A DNA stretch of 64,000 nucleotides from Saprospiraceae bacterium. Lineage in GTDB: Bacteria > Bacteroidota > Bacteroidia > Chitinophagales > Saprospiraceae. Below the pieces are notes generated by a model. That model worked only from the letters and a program-made list of their open reading frames with translations. It did no database searches and was not told where the DNA came from. The stretch spans positions 1-64,000 of the forward strand of contig JAKVCV010000014.1 in assembly GCA_022448945.1 (NCBI GenBank). Direction: 5' to 3'. A program made the translations under genes and the position numbers. Shown here piece by piece: positions 1 to 8,209 of this stretch. Position 1 is the stretch's first letter. Each line of letters begins with the position of its first letter.

Positions 1-1
1 T

Positions 2-397
2 GCATCGATTATAGAAACAGGGATTGATAACTATACCGCACCAAGTGGAGCGATATATACAGTTTCAGGGATTTATAATGATACGATTCCAAATGCAGCT
101 GGTTGCGATAGCATTATTACAATTGATTTGACATTGGGTTTCACCGGAATAAATGATCTCCAGTCAACATGGGTAAAAATTTATCCAAATCCTATAGAAA
201 ATATAATCCAATTTGATAATTTGGAGATGCTGGACAGCAAAGCAAAAATAAAGATTACCAATAGTATTGGACAAGTCGTTTTCAATTCAAATGATTTAGA
301 ATCAACGCTTGACGTTTCCTATTTACCTGCAGGAGTCTATATTGTGTTTATTATGGACACTAAAATTGAACATGTGACTCGATTTGTAAAAAAATGA
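2..397 (+). CDS. C-terminal part of a T9SS-sorted surface or secreted protein (5' truncated by window)
   Basis: The reading frame is open from the window edge, so only the last 131 residues are visible. The first 40 or so residues carry a module with YTVSGIYNDTIPNAAGCDS, seen in many Bacteroidota extracellular proteins just before the sorting signal. The last 80 residues are a type A T9SS sorting domain: an IYPNPIENII strand, a KITNSIGQVV strand, LPAGVYIVFI and a basic VTRFVKK end. The protein should cross the outer membrane through the type IX system and lose this domain. Its function lies in the missing N-terminal part. A hairpin follows the stop codon. Confidence 0.85.
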   Translation, partial: ASIIETGIDNYTAPSGAIYTVSGIYNDTIPNAAGCDSIITIDLTLGFTGINDLQSTWVKIYPNPIENIIQFDNLEMLDSKAKIKITNSIGQVVFNSNDLESTLDVSYLPAGVYIVFIMDTKIEHVTRFVKK

Positions 398-411
398 TAC
401 TCATAACACTT

Positions 412-440
412 TATAAGCGGCATTAAAATGACCGCTTATA
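412..440 (+). terminator. Possible terminator hairpin after the T9SS gene
   Basis: A perfect 9-bp stem, TATAAGCGG (412-420) with CCGCTTATA (432-440), has an 11-nt loop and lies 15 bp after the stop codon. No run of T follows, so intrinsic termination is only plausible. Confidence 0.4.
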
Positions 441-663
441 CTTGAATGTATCCGCGCTGTTCGGGCTTTTTAATCATTTTACAAGCTTAGGTACAATTTG
501 CGTCTAACTCTTTTTTGCTGGTTAAAACATATAGTTTTTAGCTTGGTGCTACATCTGCAACATATGTTATAATATATTAAATAGGATAAATTTAAATTTC
601 AAGACGATAATCAACTCAAGTTTCTAAATAAAATAATTAATAATTAATTTAAACTAAAAAACA
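441..663. other. Intergenic region, no gene seen
   Basis: AT-rich spacer between the T9SS gene and the small membrane protein gene. I see no open frame of note and no clear TAnnTTTG promoter element. The last 60 bases are almost pure A/T, as is usual for Bacteroidota leader regions. Confidence 0.4.
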
Positions 664-924
664 ATGGAAAGTAGATCATTCACAACAGGTATTTTTTTTG
701 GAGCAGTATGTGTTTTGTTATTATTGTTACTAGTTAGTTTTAAAACTATTAATGAAAACAATAAACGCTATGAATTTCACGATTTGAAAGACACAAGAGG
801 AATTATTTTTGATACTGCAACTGGTAAAATAAAATACACTGAAATCCGAACATCATTACCCAACGATGAACAGCAGATTTATGTCGTATTAAGTGGTGAT
901 TTAAATACATATGAACAAAATTAA
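664..924 (+). CDS. Small single-pass membrane protein, function unknown
   Basis: This 86-residue protein has a short basic N-terminus, one strongly hydrophobic segment at about residues 8-26 (GIFFGAVCVLLLLLLVSF), then a polar domain of about 60 residues that should lie in the periplasm. There is no cysteine lipobox, so it is more likely an anchored protein than a lipoprotein. I do not recognise a family. It is followed on the same strand by another membrane protein gene and a T9SS gene, but the spacing (about 55 bp or more) does not prove an operon. Confidence 0.6.
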   Translation: MESRSFTTGIFFGAVCVLLLLLLVSFKTINENNKRYEFHDLKDTRGIIFDTATGKIKYTEIRTSLPNDEQQIYVVLSGDLNTYEQN

Positions 925-980
925 AAATAAACAATACATTATGTTAACGTTTTTTTAAACAAACATAAATCTATTAGTAA

Positions 981-1108
981 ATGAATTCCTTTAAATATTT
1001 ACGCTTTTTATCCTTTTTTTCAAAAAAAACAACCAAGATGAAGTATTTCGCTTAGTCAGTATTTCTACACTACTAATTCTTATTACGACCCTTTTACAGC
1101 CTAATCCT
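981..1108 (+). other. Out-of-frame 5' coding extension of the next gene (apparent frameshift)
   Basis: An ATG at 981 starts a frame reading MNSFKYLRFLSFF that runs into a stop near 1053. The neighbouring frame is open from 995 and reads KKNNQDEVFRLVSISTLL straight into the 202-residue membrane protein, but has no ATG of its own before 1114. The two frames would join if the run of seven T at 1014-1020 (followed by C and eight A) had one more T. This looks like a single-base loss in a homopolymer: a sequencing error, a phase-variable tract or a real lesion. Confidence 0.55.
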
Positions 1109-1717
1109 GTGGATATGATATTTATCCTACTAATTGAATGTATCTGTTTAATTGCAATTATGGTTCTCTCCTACTTTTTAAGCATGAATTTGCTTATTAT
1201 TTTTTTGGGCTTAGTAGGTGGCATTATTTTAATACCAGTACTTTTATTGTTCTTATTCTGTACATTGACAATGATAGTTCTAATGATGGGTTTTGAAAGT
1301 ATAACAGGTGATAAAGAATCAGAATATGAATTAATCAATCATGGACTATCCTTATTGAATGAAGATTGGCAGCCAGCAATTTGGAATATTATAAATTATT
1401 TTGGTAGCGATTTATATTGGATTATTGGTGGTATTTTGATTCATCACTTGATTTTTGATGTAATAATGTTTTATAGAAAATTGTTAAATAATAAAAGTAA
1501 ACAAGAAAATGAAGATACAGCATGGGATATGTATGTACATTTTACCTTTAAAGCAATGGGCCAGTCCTCAGCAATTATGCTATGTAGCATAATAATTGCT
1601 TTACCAGTGAGTATAATTGTTATTTTTTTTACTTCTCAACTTTGGATTGCATACTTAATTATTATTATCTTAAGAATAATTTTAGAAATGACTGATAGTG
1701 AAATAGTTAAATTATAG
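1109..1717 (+). CDS. Multi-pass membrane protein, function unknown (5' end probably frameshifted)
   Basis: The in-frame portion begins at a GTG (1109) and encodes 202 residues with hydrophobic segments near residues 3-22, 27-60, 100-118 and 150-190. It is probably a cytoplasmic-membrane protein. The GTG is unlikely to be the real start, because the frame upstream is open and protein-like for about 110 bases and contains another hydrophobic stretch. The full protein would be near 245 residues from the ATG at 981. I do not recognise a family. A T9SS-type secreted protein gene follows after 11 bases, so the two may be co-transcribed. Confidence 0.6.
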   Translation: MDMIFILLIECICLIAIMVLSYFLSMNLLIIFLGLVGGIILIPVLLLFLFCTLTMIVLMMGFESITGDKESEYELINHGLSLLNEDWQPAIWNIINYFGSDLYWIIGGILIHHLIFDVIMFYRKLLNNKSKQENEDTAWDMYVHFTFKAMGQSSAIMLCSIIIALPVSIIVIFFTSQLWIAYLIIIILRIILEMTDSEIVKL

Positions 1718-1728
1718 AAAGCTTAAAA

Positions 1729-2637
1729 ATGGGTAAAATAAAATTTATTTTATTTATGTTTCTGATATGTTTCTGTTTAATTACTAATGCTCAAACATAC
1801 AAACCATTACTTGACAATTTTAATGAATGGCGGTTTACCTATTGTTATCTAGGTTCATGTTCTGATGACACATATTTTACAAATGGCGATATATATAATG
1901 GAGGTTATTATTACAAAATATTAGATGGCTATCATTTTATTTCAGGTACATTTTGGTTAAGAGAAGATACGATTACCCAAAGTGTCTACCTTTCTTATCA
2001 ACTAGGACCAGGTGGAAGAAGAGAAGTGTTATTATATGATTTTTCGCTACAGGTTGGTGATTCAATAGACATGAAAAATCCAAGCTCTCCTTTTTTAATG
2101 GATGCTGGTTACTATACAGTAGATTCTATTTTAATGAAACCTTTACATGATGGAAATAATTATAAACATTATTTTCTATCACCAAGTATTTCAAATAGTA
2201 CCAGTTCAAATAGAGCGGAATGGATCGAAGGAGTTGGTTCTCTTTCACTTATTAATGCTCCATCTGGTTTCCCAGACGTAAATGGCGTTGGTAAACTAAG
2301 CTGCTTTTTTAAAAATGGTAATCTATTTTATTCTAATCTTGATTCTACCACTAGTTGTAATCCTACTATTTTATGCAATCACAACACAGAAGAAACCATC
2401 TTAAAGGATATAAATATATATCCAACTATTATTGATGATCATTGCCATATAACAGGAATTAACAATAACAGCAATATTTCTATTTATAATATAGATGGTT
2501 TATTGATAAAACAGCAATCAATACATAATAATTCTGAAATTGATTTAAACTTAGATGCATTGAAATCAGGTTTCTACTTTTTGGTATTATCAGAGGGTGA
2601 AAATCTACAACACACCTTTAAAGTTTATAAAAAATAG
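1729..2637 (+). CDS. Secreted protein with T9SS type A sorting domain
   Basis: A 302-residue protein with a clear signal peptide (basic MGKIK, hydrophobic core, likely cleavage after TNAQ near residue 22). The middle of about 190 residues is rich in aromatic residues, Gly and Ser and matches no family I know. It has a few cysteines, including a CSTL-like CNPTILCNH pair before the end. The last 75 residues form a T9SS sorting domain: INIYPTIIDDHCHI, an SIYNIDG strand, LKSGFYFLVL and the final FKVYKK. It should be exported to the cell surface or medium. It starts 11 bases after the preceding membrane protein gene. Confidence 0.75.
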   Translation: MGKIKFILFMFLICFCLITNAQTYKPLLDNFNEWRFTYCYLGSCSDDTYFTNGDIYNGGYYYKILDGYHFISGTFWLREDTITQSVYLSYQLGPGGRREVLLYDFSLQVGDSIDMKNPSSPFLMDAGYYTVDSILMKPLHDGNNYKHYFLSPSISNSTSSNRAEWIEGVGSLSLINAPSGFPDVNGVGKLSCFFKNGNLFYSNLDSTTSCNPTILCNHNTEETILKDINIYPTIIDDHCHITGINNNSNISIYNIDGLLIKQQSIHNNSEIDLNLDALKSGFYFLVLSEGENLQHTFKVYKK

Positions 2638-2724
2638 TGATTTTTTAAATTTCTCAGTTGTTACCTCCCTCCTAACTACAGAAAAAAAGGCAAAAAATTC
2701 TGGATGTTATTCTTCAACTGCACC

Positions 2725-2749
2725 AACAACTACCTACCCTCTAGTTGTT
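2725..2749. other. Short inverted repeat in a gene-free spacer
   Basis: AACAACTA (2725-2732) pairs with TAGTTGTT (2742-2749) around a 9-nt loop. It lies in the 270-bp gap between the convergent T9SS gene and the recombinase-like gene. It has no T run after it and may be a weak terminator or chance. Nothing else is recognisable in 2638-2908. Confidence 0.3.
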
Positions 2750-2908
2750 ATTGCCGACAAGTAGACCGATTTTTTTTGAGAAAAGATAATTAGAGAAGTT
2801 ACTTTATGGATCTATAACACAATTAAAATGTATCTGATTTTATTCTAAAAACTACTAAAAGGGTACATTGGAATAGAATAATAAAAACCGAATAGAAATC
2901 GTAGCTAT

Positions 2909-3670
2909 TTATTTTTTGTGTTTAAAAATAGGGTTTAATTGAACAATTTCTCTTTTCTTAACAATTTGGTTTTTTTGTGTTTTTGTTTTTGAAGGTAGTT
3001 TTTCCTTTTTAATTGATAATATACTAATCTCTCTTTTAGAATTTTTTTGTTTAGGTTGTATGTAACGTTTAACCTTTTGGACTGTTCCGCTACTTTTACC
3101 AGTATAATTCATTATTTTTCGTATACTCATATTTTGTTTGAGCAATGAAATAATATCATTATGTTTTGACAAAAAGGTTGCTTTAGTTTCTCTACTACCC
3201 GATTTTCTACCTAATAGTCCTCCTTTTCTAATATATTTAGCTCTGCCATTATTTAATTTTTTTTGAAAAAATTCTTTTTCTAAAAAAGCTAGGTCAGCGC
3301 CAACATTGAGTATTTTTTGAACAATACTATTAACGGATTTGTCTTTGTTAAGTGTGTCTAATTTATAATTGTCAATTATAATATTTATTTTTTGTTTATT
3401 GCAATATTCTACGAAAGACATAATGTTGGAGATCTTTCCTGAGATTTGACTAAAATCACTAACAATTATATTATCTACATTGTTTTGGTGGATATGACTG
3501 AAAATAATATTATGATCTGAGTCATTGGTATTGTCATCAATGCCAAATTCAAAATAATTTGTAATATTATATTTTGGTTTATACTTAGACCGTAATTCTA
3601 AAGTTTTAGAACTAATATTTTCACCTTCTTTGAGGTCATTCTGACGAGTAACTATTATGGCATTTTGCAT
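2909..3670 (-). CDS. Serine-recombinase-like protein, apparently catalytically inactive
   Basis: The 253-residue protein has the layout of a small resolvase/invertase: an N-terminal alpha/beta domain (residues 1-100), a long helix, then a hinge GGLLGRKSGS (150-159) and a helix-turn-helix (165-203, SIRKIMNYTGKSSGTVQKVK) very like Bacteroidota serine recombinases. The nucleophile is missing, however. The usual R-V-S motif reads R-Q-N (residues 9-11), and the usual L-D-R-L-G-R motif reads F-S-Q-I-S-G (73-78), so two catalytic arginines are gone too. A Lys-rich tail of about 50 residues follows. DNA binding is likely; strand exchange is not. There are no terminal repeats or partner genes that would make it a mobile element. 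Confidence 0.7.
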   Translation of the reverse strand: MQNAIIVTRQNDLKEGENISSKTLELRSKYKPKYNITNYFEFGIDDNTNDSDHNIIFSHIHQNNVDNIIVSDFSQISGKISNIMSFVEYCNKQKINIIIDNYKLDTLNKDKSVNSIVQKILNVGADLAFLEKEFFQKKLNNGRAKYIRKGGLLGRKSGSRETKATFLSKHNDIISLLKQNMSIRKIMNYTGKSSGTVQKVKRYIQPKQKNSKREISILSIKKEKLPSKTKTQKNQIVKKREIVQLNPIFKHKK

Positions 3671-3692
3671 GACGAATAATTTGTATTGATTT

Positions 3693-3723
3693 TAAAGATA
3701 CAAATTTTAAATGATGTATCAAA
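3693..3723 (-). promoter_or_regulatory. Promoter of the recombinase-like gene
   Basis: On the minus strand TTTG (3723-3720), a 19-base spacer and TATCTTTA (3700-3693) match the Bacteroidota TTTG-N19-TAnnTTTG consensus except at the last base. The start codon lies about 22 bases further on, giving a very short leader. Confidence 0.5.
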
Positions 3724-3812
3724 ATAAATCACTAAATAAAATGATATTTTGGTGTATCAAATTAATATAAAGACAATGAGATTGTCATTAAAACATTATT
3801 GATTTTGTATCA
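3715..3812. repeat. Three direct copies of TGTATCA around the promoter of the recombinase-like gene
   Basis: TGTATCA occurs at 3715-3721, 3753-3759 and 3806-3812, the first two in the longer form TGTATCAAA. The first copy overlaps the -33 element of the promoter. A related inverted copy (GATACAAA) is at 3697-3704. These may be binding sites for the adjacent helix-turn-helix protein; that is inference. Confidence 0.4.
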
Positions 3813-3864
3813 CGAACCCCATTGTTGCCAATATCACTAAAACCTATAAAAATTATCTTTTAAA

Positions 3865-4599
3865 CTAAAGCAACTTATAATCTACTCCTTCTATAGAAAA
3901 CACAGAATCTATAGACTGATTGTCAAGAAAATATTGAGTAGAGTTAATTTCTATTTTTCCATCAAGAAACAAAATTACTTTATCAGCATATTTTAAAGCA
4001 ATTTGAAGATCATGAGTAGCCATGAATATTAATTTATTATTTTTATGCGCTAACGTTTGCAGTGTATGAAATATTTTAATTCTATTGATAAAATCTAAAT
4101 GAGCAGTTGCTTCGTCTAATAAAATTATAGGTGTATCCTGTGCCAAAGCTCTAGCTAGCATTACCATTTGTTGCTCTCCATCACTACATGATGTTATGTA
4201 TTTATCTTTAAGATGATCAATGGTTAGATCATTAAGTATTGATTCGATAAATTGATGATCGGTTTCACGTAATTTACCTAAAAATCCTAAGTAAGGATAT
4301 CGTCCTAAAGCTATAAGATCATAAACCGTTAAATAAGGTATTTGAATACGTTCAGTGTTTACAATGCTTAATGTTTGTGAAAGATCTTTCGCTGAAATCG
4401 TATCTAAAGAATCACCTTTTATACTTACAGAACCATTAATGGGAGAAAGGAATTTAGACATTGTTTTTAACAATGTTGTTTTTCCTGTTCCGTTACGTCC
4501 TAACAAAACAACTAGATTTCCCAGTATAAAATTGCCATTGATAGGTTGAATATTTATTTTTTTATTATATCCAATATCAAGGTTATTTAGATGTAGCAT
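3865..4599 (-). CDS. ABC transporter ATP-binding protein, FecE/BtuD (siderophore, haem or cobalamin) type
   Basis: A 244-residue ABC ATPase. Walker A is GRNGTGKTT (residues 34-42), the signature is SDGEQ (139-143) in place of LSGGQ, Walker B is IILLDE (158-163) and the switch histidine is in ATHD near 195. The spacing, LGRYPYLG after the Q-loop region and overall length fit the family that energises iron-siderophore, haem and vitamin B12 import. No permease or binding-protein gene is adjacent, so its membrane partner must be encoded elsewhere. The next gene on this strand upstream is an amidohydrolase, 35 bases away, which may share the transcript. The substrate cannot be told from sequence. 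Confidence 0.88.
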   Translation of the reverse strand: MLHLNNLDIGYNKKINIQPINGNFILGNLVVLLGRNGTGKTTLLKTMSKFLSPINGSVSIKGDSLDTISAKDLSQTLSIVNTERIQIPYLTVYDLIALGRYPYLGFLGKLRETDHQFIESILNDLTIDHLKDKYITSCSDGEQQMVMLARALAQDTPIILLDEATAHLDFINRIKIFHTLQTLAHKNNKLIFMATHDLQIALKYADKVILFLDGKIEINSTQYFLDNQSIDSVFSIEGVDYKLL

Positions 4600-4634
4600 C
4601 GATTATTTATAAAATATATATAAGCTAAAGTTGT

Positions 4635-5663
4635 TTATCCAAGCCATTTAATCACATTATTATACCAAATTTTTTCCTTATCTAATTTAGTAATTATTCC
4701 ATAAGAAACGGCCTCATCAATTACCTTACCTGGATATGAATCGGCAACATCCTCCATTTCACCTAATGGATAAGGATCATCAATTCCTGCAATAATCTGA
4801 GTAACTCCACATCTCTTCTTTAAAAGATCAAATGTATACACATCGTGTACTAGGGTATCGAAAAATATATTTGGATGTCCGACTGTTTTTGAAGGATTTG
4901 TAGTATCTAAAAACAAATCAGGTCGGCCATTATATCCTTGAATTCTTCTTCCTGTATTTGCTTGTCCTAGCATACAGCCATGTGCAAAACATGTACGTAT
5001 ATTAGGAAAGCGATTAGGAAAATTCTTCAGTGTATACAGGTGCAATGTATCAGCTGTCTGTGCCATCATCCATACTAAGTGAAAACGCCAATACTGATCT
5101 TTGAGTTTTATCATTTTCGGACCATCATAAGGATGAATTTCAATAGCTAGTTTGTAATGATTTGCAAGCTCAAAAATGGGTAACGCTTGTTCATCTGCTA
5201 CAGATACCCAGTCCTCATTTTTATCAAGAAAATGAGTAGGCAAACACAATAAAGACAATTTATGGATTTTAACGCAACGCTCAATTTCTTCTAATGCTTT
5301 ATCTATGTATAAAGGTTGAACAACAAAACCACATGTGAAATTGTCTGGATGTAAATGTTGGACCTGTGCATTAAAATCATTTTGAAAACGAATTACATCA
5401 ATTGTATCTTGTAATGGCATTCCATTGCAATATAACTGAGATAAATTAAGAATTACGGAACGTTCTATTTGATTTTTCTTCATCCACAATAATTTTTCAT
5501 TAAGAAAAAAGCTTTGGGATGTTATAGGTCTAGACCAGGAACCTTGTCGCATATATTTTTTATCATCATCAATCCAAAAAAGTTTTTTATCTTTCATGAA
5601 TTTTGGAATCTGATGAGGTTCTGGGAGTAAATGCCCGTGGCCATTTATTTTGGATATATTCAT
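4635..5663 (-). CDS. Amidohydrolase-family protein related to ACMSD (aminocarboxymuconate-semialdehyde decarboxylase)
   Basis: A 342-residue TIM-barrel metal enzyme of the amidohydrolase-2 family. The metal-binding H-x-H is at residues 9-11 (HGH). Further family signs are EIHPYDGPKM, a CFAHGCMLGQ strand with histidine near residue 230, and a late D-D-PYPLGEM motif characteristic of ACMSD-type decarboxylases. ACMSD removes a carboxyl group from an intermediate of tryptophan/3-hydroxyanthranilate breakdown; no other kynurenine-pathway gene is nearby, so a different beta-keto or phenolic acid is possible. It precedes the ABC ATPase gene by 35 bases on the same strand. Confidence 0.8.
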   Translation of the reverse strand: MNISKINGHGHLLPEPHQIPKFMKDKKLFWIDDDKKYMRQGSWSRPITSQSFFLNEKLLWMKKNQIERSVILNLSQLYCNGMPLQDTIDVIRFQNDFNAQVQHLHPDNFTCGFVVQPLYIDKALEEIERCVKIHKLSLLCLPTHFLDKNEDWVSVADEQALPIFELANHYKLAIEIHPYDGPKMIKLKDQYWRFHLVWMMAQTADTLHLYTLKNFPNRFPNIRTCFAHGCMLGQANTGRRIQGYNGRPDLFLDTTNPSKTVGHPNIFFDTLVHDVYTFDLLKKRCGVTQIIAGIDDPYPLGEMEDVADSYPGKVIDEAVSYGIITKLDKEKIWYNNVIKWLG

Positions 5664-5850
5664 TAATTTATGACATTTATTATCTTTTGAAGTATTTTTA
5701 ATTTTTCTGATTTACTCAAGATATGTATTGATTTATATAAACTTTAGAATTTAGAGAAATATATACATTATTCTGTTATTTTTACAATAGTGACTGACGT
5801 TATTATCATGATATGTAGAAATTCAATTGTCAGTATTTAAAAAAATATAA

Positions 5851-6621
5851 ATGCATAATTTAAATTCAATAGGAATAATTCCTGCTAGATTTGCTTCTCA
5901 ACGATACCCTGGAAAACCCCTAATTAAATTAGCAGGTAAAGTTATGATCCAGCATGTTTACGAACAGGCATTAAAATCTAATTTAAATAATGTAATAGTT
6001 GCTACAGATGATGAAAGGATTTATAATGCTGTACTATCTTTTGGTGGTAATGTACAAATGACCGGGGAACACAGTAATGGTACTTCACGATGTTTGGAGG
6101 TCTTCCTTAAACAAAATAAGGATTATGACATAATGGTTAATGTGCAGGGAGATCAACCTTTTATAAATCCAGAACAAATCAATGATTTACTAAAAGGGTT
6201 TGAAATTCGTGATAGCCAAATTTGTACACTTGCAAAAAAAATCAATGATTTGGATGATATTACTAATCCTAACATTGTAAAAGTTACATTCTCCCAATCT
6301 ATAACAAATGGCATATATAATGCTTTATATTTCAGTAGGAGCCCAATCCCTCATGTTAGAGATTTACCAATTGAGTTATGGCTTAAAAAGAATATTTTTT
6401 TCAAACATATAGGTATTTATGCTTTTAGTAAATCATTTTTGATTAACAAGTATCCAATTATGAAAAATGGATCACTTGAGGATTCAGAAATGCTAGAACA
6501 ATTAAAATGGTTGGAAAATAATATTCCTATACGAGTAATGAAAACATCATATGAAAGTCCAAATATTGATACACCCGAAGATTTAAAAAAAGCACTTTAT
6601 TGGTTAAATAATTTAAAATGA
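5851..6621 (+). CDS. kdsB: 3-deoxy-manno-octulosonate cytidylyltransferase (CMP-Kdo synthetase)
   Basis: KdsB activates Kdo with CTP to give CMP-Kdo, the donor for the inner core of lipopolysaccharide, in the cytoplasm. The protein is 256 residues, normal for the family. It has the N-terminal nucleotide-binding IPARFASQRYPGKPL motif, VATDDERI, the MVNVQGDQPFI motif with metal-binding aspartate, YFSRSPIPHVR and a late ESPNIDTPEDL. Its stop overlaps the start of the next gene by 4 bases (ATGA), so translation is probably coupled. Confidence 0.95.
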   Translation: MHNLNSIGIIPARFASQRYPGKPLIKLAGKVMIQHVYEQALKSNLNNVIVATDDERIYNAVLSFGGNVQMTGEHSNGTSRCLEVFLKQNKDYDIMVNVQGDQPFINPEQINDLLKGFEIRDSQICTLAKKINDLDDITNPNIVKVTFSQSITNGIYNALYFSRSPIPHVRDLPIELWLKKNIFFKHIGIYAFSKSFLINKYPIMKNGSLEDSEMLEQLKWLENNIPIRVMKTSYESPNIDTPEDLKKALYWLNNLK

Positions 6622-7337
6622 AACAATATTTTTTTCTGATTTGTTTTTTAATTGCTGTTATAGTTTGTCTTATAGGAAGACTTGTTGAAGATCCACTTAG
6701 TACCTATCTTGACTATATCTCTAAACCCTTATTGATGCCTTTATTGTTTTTATATTTTCGAGATAATACGCACTCATTAAATTTAAAAGAAGCTCTTTTT
6801 AAATTTATTTCAATGGGCCTTTTATTTGCTTGGCTTGGAGATTTGTTTCTAATGATATCAAAAGGTAGTTTAAATTTATTTATCTGTGGTTTATTATGTT
6901 TTCTAGTTATGCAATTATTATATATCCGTTTATTTATGCATAATAGCAATAGTAGATCTAACCTATTTAAAGCCAGACCTTTCCTAGCTATACCATCAAT
7001 ACTAACAGGTTTAGGTTTTTATATACTTTTATTTCCTGAGTTAGGTCTTGTTCTTAGATTAGCAGTTGGTATTTATTCAATAGCACTCGTTGGAATGACA
7101 CTTGGAGCTATAAACCGGTATAAAAAATGTAATCTAGTTAGTTTTTGGTTAGTAACAATAGGAGCATTCTCTTTTATGTTTTCAGATATGATGATAGGCT
7201 TAAACAGTTTCGTTTTTGCCCCTGATGGATTTTTACTGGCTGGATTTTGGATCATGATTACTTATACCATCGGTCAATTGTTAATAATACAAGGACTTAT
7301 TGTCCATTTCAAATATGAAAAGAATATTCAAATGTAA
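6618..7337 (+). CDS. Lysoplasmalogenase (YhhN/TMEM86 family)
   Basis: A 239-residue integral membrane protein with about eight hydrophobic segments. The family hallmarks LAWLGDLFLMI (near residue 75) and FSFMFSDMMIGLNSF (near residue 187) carry the two conserved acidic residues thought to be catalytic. Members hydrolyse the vinyl-ether bond of lysoplasmalogens, or act on related lysolipids. The gene overlaps kdsB by 4 bases, which suggests an operon in envelope lipid metabolism. The activity has not been established for Bacteroidota members, so the exact substrate is uncertain. Confidence 0.85.
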   Translation: MKQYFFLICFLIAVIVCLIGRLVEDPLSTYLDYISKPLLMPLLFLYFRDNTHSLNLKEALFKFISMGLLFAWLGDLFLMISKGSLNLFICGLLCFLVMQLLYIRLFMHNSNSRSNLFKARPFLAIPSILTGLGFYILLFPELGLVLRLAVGIYSIALVGMTLGAINRYKKCNLVSFWLVTIGAFSFMFSDMMIGLNSFVFAPDGFLLAGFWIMITYTIGQLLIIQGLIVHFKYEKNIQM

Positions 7338-7417
7338 TTTTATAAAAATACATTAAATAAATATTACTTTTAACAGTACTGTAATAAGTTGTTGAGATAA
7401 TTTTAAAAATATAGATA

Positions 7418-8176
7418 ATGAATTCTGATAAAAATCTTGCTGTATTAATTGATGGCGACAATATTCCTTCAGCCTATGTTAGGGAAATGATGGAAGAAAT
7501 AGCAAAATATGGTAATCCAACAATAAAAAGGATTTATGGTGATTGGACGAAACCCCATCTAAAAAAATGGAAGACCTTGTTATTGAATAATGCTATTACC
7601 CCAATTCAACAGTATTCATATACAATAGGAAAAAACGCTACAGATTCTGCAATGATAATAGATGCCATGGATATTCTTTACTCTGGAAAAGTTGACGGAT
7701 TTTGCTTGGTTTCTAGTGATAGTGATTTTACTAAATTAGCAACAAGACTACGAGAAGCAGGAATGAAAGTAATTGGAATTGGCGAAAGAAAAACACCTGA
7801 GCCTTTCATAGTTGCTTGTGACAGATTTATATATATTGAAATTTTAAAAACAAAACCTGATGATTCAATTGATGGGAAATTAGATTCAGAAGGCAAAAAA
7901 ATTATTCAGAAAAAAGAAGAATTCGAAAAAGTCACAAAGAAAGTAATTCGACTTTTATCAACTACTATATCCGATGTTGCTGATGATGATGGTTGGGCGT
8001 TCCTCGGTGATGTCGGCTCCTTATTACAAAAAAAACAGCCTAATTTTGACTCGCGGAATTATGGATTTCACAAACTTACACCCCTAATAAAATCTATTAA
8101 GAAATTTGAGATAGATCAACGAGAATCCCGTAGCAGTAAAAAATCAAAATTAATTTATGTTAGAGTCAAAAATTAA
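7418..8176 (+). CDS. NYN-domain nuclease-like protein with C-terminal OST-HTH/LOTUS domain
   Basis: A 252-residue protein of the LabA/DUF88 group. The N-terminal NYN (PIN-like) domain shows the acidic residues of its active site in VLIDGDNIP (residues 9-17), NATDSAMIIDAMD and VSSDSDFTKLATRL, so it may cut RNA with a metal ion. After a charged linker (about 150-175) the C-terminal 75 residues, with DGWAFLGDVGSLLQKKQPNF and FHKLTPLIKSI, match an OST-HTH/LOTUS fold that binds RNA. The pair suggests a cytoplasmic RNA-processing or regulatory enzyme; the target is unknown. It is probably transcribed alone. Confidence 0.85.
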   Translation: MNSDKNLAVLIDGDNIPSAYVREMMEEIAKYGNPTIKRIYGDWTKPHLKKWKTLLLNNAITPIQQYSYTIGKNATDSAMIIDAMDILYSGKVDGFCLVSSDSDFTKLATRLREAGMKVIGIGERKTPEPFIVACDRFIYIEILKTKPDDSIDGKLDSEGKKIIQKKEEFEKVTKKVIRLLSTTISDVADDDGWAFLGDVGSLLQKKQPNFDSRNYGFHKLTPLIKSIKKFEIDQRESRSSKKSKLIYVRVKN

Positions 8177-8209
8177 TTTTTCAGATTAACACTAATCCAA
8201 ATATAAAAT

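Noticed and set aside
2909-3812. Mobile element built around the recombinase-like gene
   Set aside because: No terminal inverted repeats, target duplications, cargo or partner transposase, and the catalytic residues are missing.
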